From Rheum nobile (Eukaryota > Streptophyta > Magnoliopsida > Caryophyllales > Polygonaceae), in contig WOAB01000226.1 of assembly GCA_027886185.1 (NCBI GenBank), positions 1,736,001-1,800,000 of the forward strand: a stretch of 64,000 nucleotides of DNA, in the 5' to 3' direction. The translations under genes and the position numbers were made by a program. Each line of letters starts with the position of its first letter. Position 1 is the first letter of the stretch. Below are positions 58,896 through 64,000 of the stretch, piece after piece. Under the pieces are notes generated by a model. It did not search any database. It was not told the DNA's origin and saw only the letters and a program-made list of their open reading frames with translations.

Positions 58896-59281
58896 CTTCC
58901 CGCTCTTCCTCTTCACGGCGAAGATTTATCCCTCTGTCATCGTCTCCGGGACTCATCTTTACAACCAAAAATATCCAAGCCGGTGTCAATCTACGCAGTT
59001 TTAGTCTCCAAGGTACTGTTTTTCTAAAAACCCTAAACTCAAATTTTCAGTTTCTAAAACCGATCGTCTCGCTATTCTTTTCTAACCCATTTTTGGAAGT
59101 GTTTTTTGCTTTAGACTGGAAAGTTGTTAATCTTCCCACTCTTCCTATTCGCGGCGAAGAAGATTTCCGTCATCGTCTCTGGGACTCCTCTTCACAGCCG
59201 ACAATTTCCAAGCCGGTGCCGTTCTACCTAGTTTTAGTCTCCAAGGTACTTTTTTTTCTAAAACCCTAAACTCAAATTTTT
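58896..59281 (+). repeat. Tandem duplication of an exon-like block
   Basis: Two copies (58896-59047, 59133-59281) each run CTTCC-rich leader, CGGCGAAGA, CATCGTCTC, CCAAGCCGGTG, TTTTAGTCTCCAAG|GTACT and then CTAAACTCAAATTTT. Both keep the potential splice donor AAG|GTACT. They look like a duplicated 5' exon with its intron start. No long conserved frame is seen. Confidence 0.65.
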
Positions 59282-59559
59282 ATGCTTTTTGAAGAGATTT
59301 CCCTCCGAAGATGTTACTCGCAGACGGTTTGTCTTCATAATATTTTCCGTGTTTGTTGAGGGGGTAATTCTTCAAATGATATTTTTTATTAGATCTTACT
59401 GTGCGAGGGCGAGAAATGAGAATGGTTCGAGGGATGTTGGCAAAGGACAAAATCTCCTCAAAAAAAGGGTACTAAGCGTCGAAGGTTTGTTAAAGGTAAT
59501 TTTGGATATATTAAATATCGCTTTTTTAATTAAAATTGGTTGATATTCATTTCACTGTT

Positions 59560-60862
59560 TGTGCGTTATTCACTGTTTCTCAATTGATATTCATGTGTAG
59601 CCAATGGATAAGTGAGAAGTAGGTCGAAGACGATTATGTTTGATATTTTTTTGTGATTGTATATTCGGGATAATGATGGTGTTATTCATGGTGATTTTAT
59701 TTGAACTTTTTTTTATCTTAGTTTAAACCATTTGTAAGTGATATTCATGTGTAGCTTAAAGACATTCACATTGGAAAGTACCATACTATGTGTTGTTGGA
59801 ATTAGTTGAAAGTCTTATTCAATAGTTATTACGTGATATTCATGGGTGCTCAGTTGATACTCATGAAGCAGTTTCCATAGGTTTCAAGCTTTTCGTAATT
59901 GATATTCAATTTTTTTATGTGATGTTCATGATAATGCTATTGATATTCATATTGGAACAATAGTATTGTTTGTTGGTGTTGTTTGAGCTTTTGGTAATTA
60001 ATATTCAAATTTTATTGTGTGATATTCATGTTAATCGTATTGATATTCATGTTGGAGTAGTTTGATGTTTTGGTGGTGTTATTTGATCTTTTGGTAATTG
60101 ATATTCATTATAATCGTATGATATTCATTATAATCGTATGATATTCATGTTGGAGTAGTTTGATGTTTTGGTGGTGTTATTTGAACTTTTGGTAATTGAT
60201 ATTGAAATTTTATTATGTGATATTCATGTTGGATGTATATTTCATGCTCTGAGTAGTTGATATTCAAATTTTATGATGTGATATTCACTATGATGTTGTT
60301 GATATTTATGTTGGATCAATTTTGGTGTTTTGTTGGTGTTGTTTGTAATGTTTGCAATTGATATTCAAGTTGTTTGATGTGATATTCATAAAAATGCTTT
60401 TGATATTCATGTTAGATGTACGTTTCATGCTCTAGGTAGTTGATATTAGAATTTTATGATGTGATATTCACTACGATGTTGTTGATATTCATGTTGGATC
60501 AATTTTGGAGTTTATGCTTAGGGTTTAGTGTGCATGGATTTATAGTTTAGGGTTTGTTGGTTTAAGGTTTAGGGTTTATTGGTTTAAAGTTTAGGGTTTA
60601 TTGGTTTAGGTTTTAGGGTTTAGCATTTATTGATTTAGGGTTTAAGGTTTATTGGTTCAAGATTTAGGGTTAAAGGTTAAAGGTTTAGGGTTTAGGGTTT
60701 ATTGGTTTAGGTTTTAGGGTTTAGGGTTAAAGGCTTAGGGTTTAGGGTTTAGGTTTTATTAGGTTAGGGTTTTGGGTTTAAGGTTTATCGATTGAGGTTT
60801 AGGGTTTAGGGTTTAGGGTTGAGGGTTTACGGGCTTTTTGATATTCATGTGTTATGTTGTTG
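59560..60862 (+). repeat. Dispersed GATATTCATG repeat array
   Basis: The word GATATTCA (often TTGATATTCATGTT) recurs more than twenty times at irregular 20-60 bp spacing. Larger units such as TTGGAGTAGTTTGATGTTTTG and GATGTACGTTTCATGCTCT are also repeated. The reverse word GAATATC appears in 61396-61555, on the other side of a protease fragment. Confidence 0.85.
60515..60832 (+). repeat. Interstitial telomere-like repeats (TTTAGGG)n, degenerate
   Basis: About 320 bp rich in TTTAGGG and variants (GGTTTAGGGTTTAGGG), with TTTATTGG spacers. It is the Arabidopsis-type plant telomere motif. It sits inside the GATATTCATG array, not at a chromosome end. Confidence 0.9.
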
Positions 60863-60964
60863 ATATTCATACAAGTATATATTTATGTTCAAGAATATAA
60901 AAAACATGTAGAGTTCTATTTCTTTCTCATATTATTATATAGCAATATTAATGTTTTTATTCTT

Positions 60965-61200
60965 GATATTCATGAATATAGGCCGAATGGATTAATGAAT
61001 CTAGGCGCAAGGTTCATCGGTTTTGCCAAAAAGAAGCCCAAAATTCTAAATATGAAATGGCGTGACGATAAAACCAAGATTTGTTGTGGTGTATATGCAT
61101 ATGCCATTTGGATGCATATCTAGGTCAAGGTGTAAAGTATTGTGAACCTGGATTGAAGCACAACAATATTCATGGTTATTGGATTTACCATTTTTCATGA
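60965..61200 (+). pseudogene. Ulp1-like (C48) cysteine protease fragment
   Basis: The frame reads MKWRDDKTKICCGVYAYA and then, after a one-base shift near 61107, HLDAYLGQGVKYCEPGLKHN. This resembles the catalytic Cys end of plant Ulp1-type SUMO proteases (W-x-D...NK-x-DCGVY). The Asp before the Cys is Cys here. Such protease genes are often carried by Mutator-like transposons. Only the C-terminal part is recognisable. Confidence 0.55.
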
Positions 61201-61395
61201 CTATTACTCAATTTGTTTTGCAACTTAGTTCAATCGAATCTATTTACTACACGCAAACTTCAGGATTTGCGTTTACCTTGCAGTTCACACAGTATGTTTG
61301 AAGATCACTTATAAATTCATTAAAATAAAAACACAAATCCAATCATAGTAAAAAAAACACACACATTTTGCTAGGCAAATCTTGAAATTCTGGAT

Positions 61396-61555
61396 CAAGC
61401 ATATGAATATCTTGTATTAGAAAATGAATATCGGGTCATATATATCGAATACAATTGTTTGGATGCACAAGTATCTTCCAAATTGCGAAAAACATAATTT
61501 GAACTGGATATTTACAAACAGACAATGAATATCAGTAATTAGGTCTCGAATATCC
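61396..61555 (-). repeat. Inverse-orientation GATATTCAT motifs
   Basis: At least four GAATATC words (ATGAATATCTTG, ATGAATATCGGG, ATGAATATCAGT, TCGAATATCCAC) in reverse orientation to the array at 59560-60862. Confidence 0.7.
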
Positions 61556-61859
61556 ACAACTGTATTCTAACATCAAATTAAAATCACAATCTTGTTTAAA
61601 AACGTTCATTACAATTGGAATATCATCACCCAATAAGAAATCAAAATTTAAACCCTATGGTATGATTCGAAAATCAAATAGAATAGACATAAGATCAATA
61701 TATCATGAATTAGAATTAGGTTTTTGTTGGAAAATCAATTTGCAAACCTCAATTCATATTAAGACGAGTCGATCAGCCCAAAAGTAGATTGCTCGATGAT
61801 GAGTCTTCCACGTTTCGAGGAGGGATATTCACAGGATTCTAACAAATTCGCTTGCTTGA

Positions 61860-61955
61860 AGATGAGCTGTTGTAGAGGAGAACGCATGGATATTCTACTG
61901 GAGAGGAGAACGTCCCAGGTGCAGCGCTAATGGAGAGGAGAACGCATGGAAGAAT
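61860..61955. repeat. Short GAGGAGAACG repeats
   Basis: GAGGAGAACG occurs three times within about 80 bp (GAGGAGAACGCATGGA twice). No function is apparent. Confidence 0.6.
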
Positions 61956-62393
61956 CTTCCTAACGTAGCTGGTAACAGTTTGGGAAATGATATTAGATTT
62001 TCTCTCTCCTCTAACAACATCCCTAATTATCTTTTGTTAATTGAAAAATCGAGTAACTGTCTTATTAGAGAAGATATGGTGATTACACTCATATCATATC
62101 AGCTATAAGAGTATAAGACCCAATCATCCATTCGTCGATCACCCTCTATCCAACGTCCCAGGTTCATCCCTCTGTTTTACCACAACTCCCGTTTTACTAG
62201 AACCTTCCTCTGACAAGTAAATCCGAGAAAGGATTATGTTTTAACAATTATACTATGCAATAATTGAACAATGGAGCATAAGAGCGGACCAAATTATCTC
62301 CATGAATTTGATTGATTTATTCATAATCTGTCTTAAAGTTGGAGATCATGTAATAATTTTATATATATATATATAGGCAAAAAGAGAGTACCC

Positions 62394-63371
62394 TTACAAA
62401 CCAGAAGGCATACCCAAATCATCACAACGGATGATTTTTACAAAAGTTTTACAAGATGAAGAAATACTAGAGCTTGAATCTAGATATCGAATCCGAGATC
62501 GTTGTAGCTGTGTGTAATCATTTTGAGACAGCTGGTAGTCCAAAATAGCGTTCTGTAGGATAGTAGGGGAGATGTTCGAATTTGCCAGGAAGTCAGCGGC
62601 TTTATTGGATTCTCGGTAACAATGGTGAACCTGAAAATAATCCAAACCATATAACAATGTGCGAATGTCTTGGATTATGGTTGAAATTTCCCAGGGGCTT
62701 TTCCAAATTCCGCGAATAGAATTAATGACAGATAGATTTTCTCCTTCAAGAACTATCCGCCTAAAACCTTGCGAAGTAGCCCTACGAAAGCATTCAAGAG
62801 CGGCAAGCGCTTCAGCTTTAATAGGTGAGGAGCAGAGGATCTTCTTATGGTCTAAAAAGACCACCTCACCAGAGTGATTTCTGAAAACAAATCCGATATG
62901 TGTAGAACCGTTTCTTTTAACGGATGCATCAAAATTTAATTTTATGCAGTTAGGAGGAGGTTTTCTCCATCGGCAAAAAGAATTGGAGCGTTTCCTATTA
63001 TTGACAGTCGAGTGATGATGATGTGACAAGCTGGAAAGCGAGTCTTTATAGGAGATGTATGCACGATTAACAGTTTGCTGAATTTGAATAGGAGCTTTAT
63101 GAAAAATTGTAGCATTTCGATCTTTCCAGAGTTGCCACCAAAGGAAAATTATAGGTATAATATCTCGGTTTGTGGAGTGGAAGAACTCCATATTAGTATA
63201 GAAATCATCAACGATACTAAAATTAAAAGTAAGGCCGATAAGGTTTTGAAGTAGTTGAACAGACGTCGAAGTGAACGTACATCTAAAAAACAGATGGTTA
63301 GAGTCCTCTATAGGAAAATTACAGAGGACACAATGTGAAATACCCCAAAGGTTATAAAAAAAAAAGGGCAA
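62394..63371 (-). pseudogene. 5'-truncated LINE ORF2 end: zinc-binding and RNase H
   Basis: A 325-codon minus-strand frame. The first part is the zf-RVT region (HCVLCNFPIEDSNHLFFRC), followed by IPIIFLWWQLWKDRNATIF. The RNase H-like domain begins IKLNFDASVKRNGSTHIGFVF and has SPIKAEALAALEC, LEGENLSVINSI (Glu where Asp is usual) and YRESNKAADFLAN. The stop lies at 62394, followed within about 20 bp by a (TA)8 run. The frame is open, so the insertion is recent or mildly decayed, but the endonuclease and reverse transcriptase parts are missing. Confidence 0.9.
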
Positions 63372-63399
63372 AGTGGTAAATAAGATTTTTGGGATTTTA

Positions 63400-63866
63400 T
63401 TTAAATCAGAAAAAGAAAAATTTGGAGGATAAAATCAGATTTGGGGTTTGATAAAATCTGGAAAGGGGAAGAGGTCGGTTTTGGGGAGCATTACCTTCTC
63501 CTTCGTGAAGTACTTCACCGGGGACTCCTTTCCTCCTACCTCTCGTTTGCAGCTACTCGGAATCTCGGCTAAAGAAGACGACCCAGCTGCGGTGTGAGCC
63601 ACTGGTGCGTGTTGCTGCTGAAGGCCGAGCCGTGGCTACTGCAGATCCACCGTGTTGCTGCTGTTCACGGAGCTGCTGCTCATCGTTGGCGCCGCAGGTT
63701 GCTGCTGCTCCGATCTATCGCTGCTGAGCCATCTCCCTCCGTCTGAGCCGCTGCTGAACTGGGGTCGCCGGAGCTACTGTTACCACGCTCTATCGGTTGC
63801 TGCTGCTGTGTGTTCCGGCGAAGCGAAGCCCGGCGTCGGAAGTAAGGTCGCCGACAAGGTGAGTTG
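63400..63866 (+). other. Possible 5' exon with GCTGCT repeats
   Basis: GC-richer sequence with repeated GCTGCTG runs (63655-63820) ends at a good splice donor GACAAG|GTGAGT (63859). It could be the first exon or leader of a gene continuing beyond the window. The 71-codon frame at 63652 is Leu/Cys-rich from the repeat and has no recognisable domain. Confidence 0.3.
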
Positions 63867-64000
63867 AGGACTGTGGAAATTTTGCTGAATATATATATAT
63901 GGGGGTGACCCAGTTGTTGTTGTTGTTCTGCGTAGGCATAATTGCTGAATTCGAGATTTGATTTTTGGAGCTTGGGTAATTATTTGGGTGGTTTGGTGAA

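Noticed and set aside
60515..60832. Chromosome end
   Set aside because: TTTAGGG copies are degenerate, interspersed and followed by kilobases of ordinary sequence.

Overview
The window is plant nuclear DNA, almost certainly from a eudicot. Coding sequence is interrupted by GT-AG introns and most of the DNA is made of plant-specific transposable elements: Tat-like and chromovirus Ty3/gypsy elements, Sirevirus-type Ty1/copia elements, a Mutator-like element, Cassandra, LINE fragments and MITEs. Only one gene looks like an ordinary intact host gene: a two-exon AAA-ATPase of the BCS1-like plant family at 50515-52193 on the minus strand. I cannot name the species from the sequence alone.

Layout. 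Positions 1-7830 hold two overlapping Tat-lineage Ty3/gypsy remnants that share one LTR (3809-4474). The left copy keeps the integrase end of pol (3-895) and, on the opposite strand, a four-exon antisense gene (3521-1614). The right copy keeps a PBS and gag, is split by a solo LTR (5503-7086, TSD GTACA), and is fused by deletion to the tail of an LTR (7678-7830). Positions 8229-10741 (minus) hold a decayed plant mobile domain (PMD) gene. Positions 11259-11378 form a long palindrome.

Positions 11764-47481 are one nest of elements at least four deep, and every junction can be read from target-site duplications. The outermost layer is a minus-strand Mutator-like transposase gene (47481-44563) whose reading frame runs into an OTU-type cysteine protease domain (12319-11764). 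Sirevirus B (12320-44562, minus, TSD CAATG) is inserted inside the OTU exon. Sirevirus A (12597-34243, minus, TSD TAACT) is inserted in the 3' LTR of B. A Del/Tekay-like chromovirus (14827-25847, plus, TSD GGATG/GCATG) is inserted in the envelope-like ORF of A. Element B keeps an uninterrupted 1070-residue pol; A and the chromovirus are broken by stop codons.

From 48995 to the end the window is host-like sequence peppered with small elements: a 5'-truncated LINE with poly(A) and TSD, a hAT-type MITE carrying a tRNA-like segment, the AAA-ATPase, a complete Cassandra TRIM (53850-54370) carrying 5S rRNA-derived LTRs inside a possible Helitron, a 1.27-kb inverted-repeat element nested in a MITE (56499-58246), a dispersed GATATTCATG array with telomere-like repeats beside an Ulp1-protease fragment (59560-61560), and a second LINE fragment (62394-63371).

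Most promising for novelty: the acidic leader ORF before gag in the chromovirus (17616-18371); its array of GGCGACCGCC motifs around the TATA box, with copy number differing between the two LTRs; the spliced antisense gene of the Tat element with twin hairpins where it converges with pol; and the transposase-OTU gene with the neighbouring PMD gene. No CRISPR array, bacterial operon or phage system is present.
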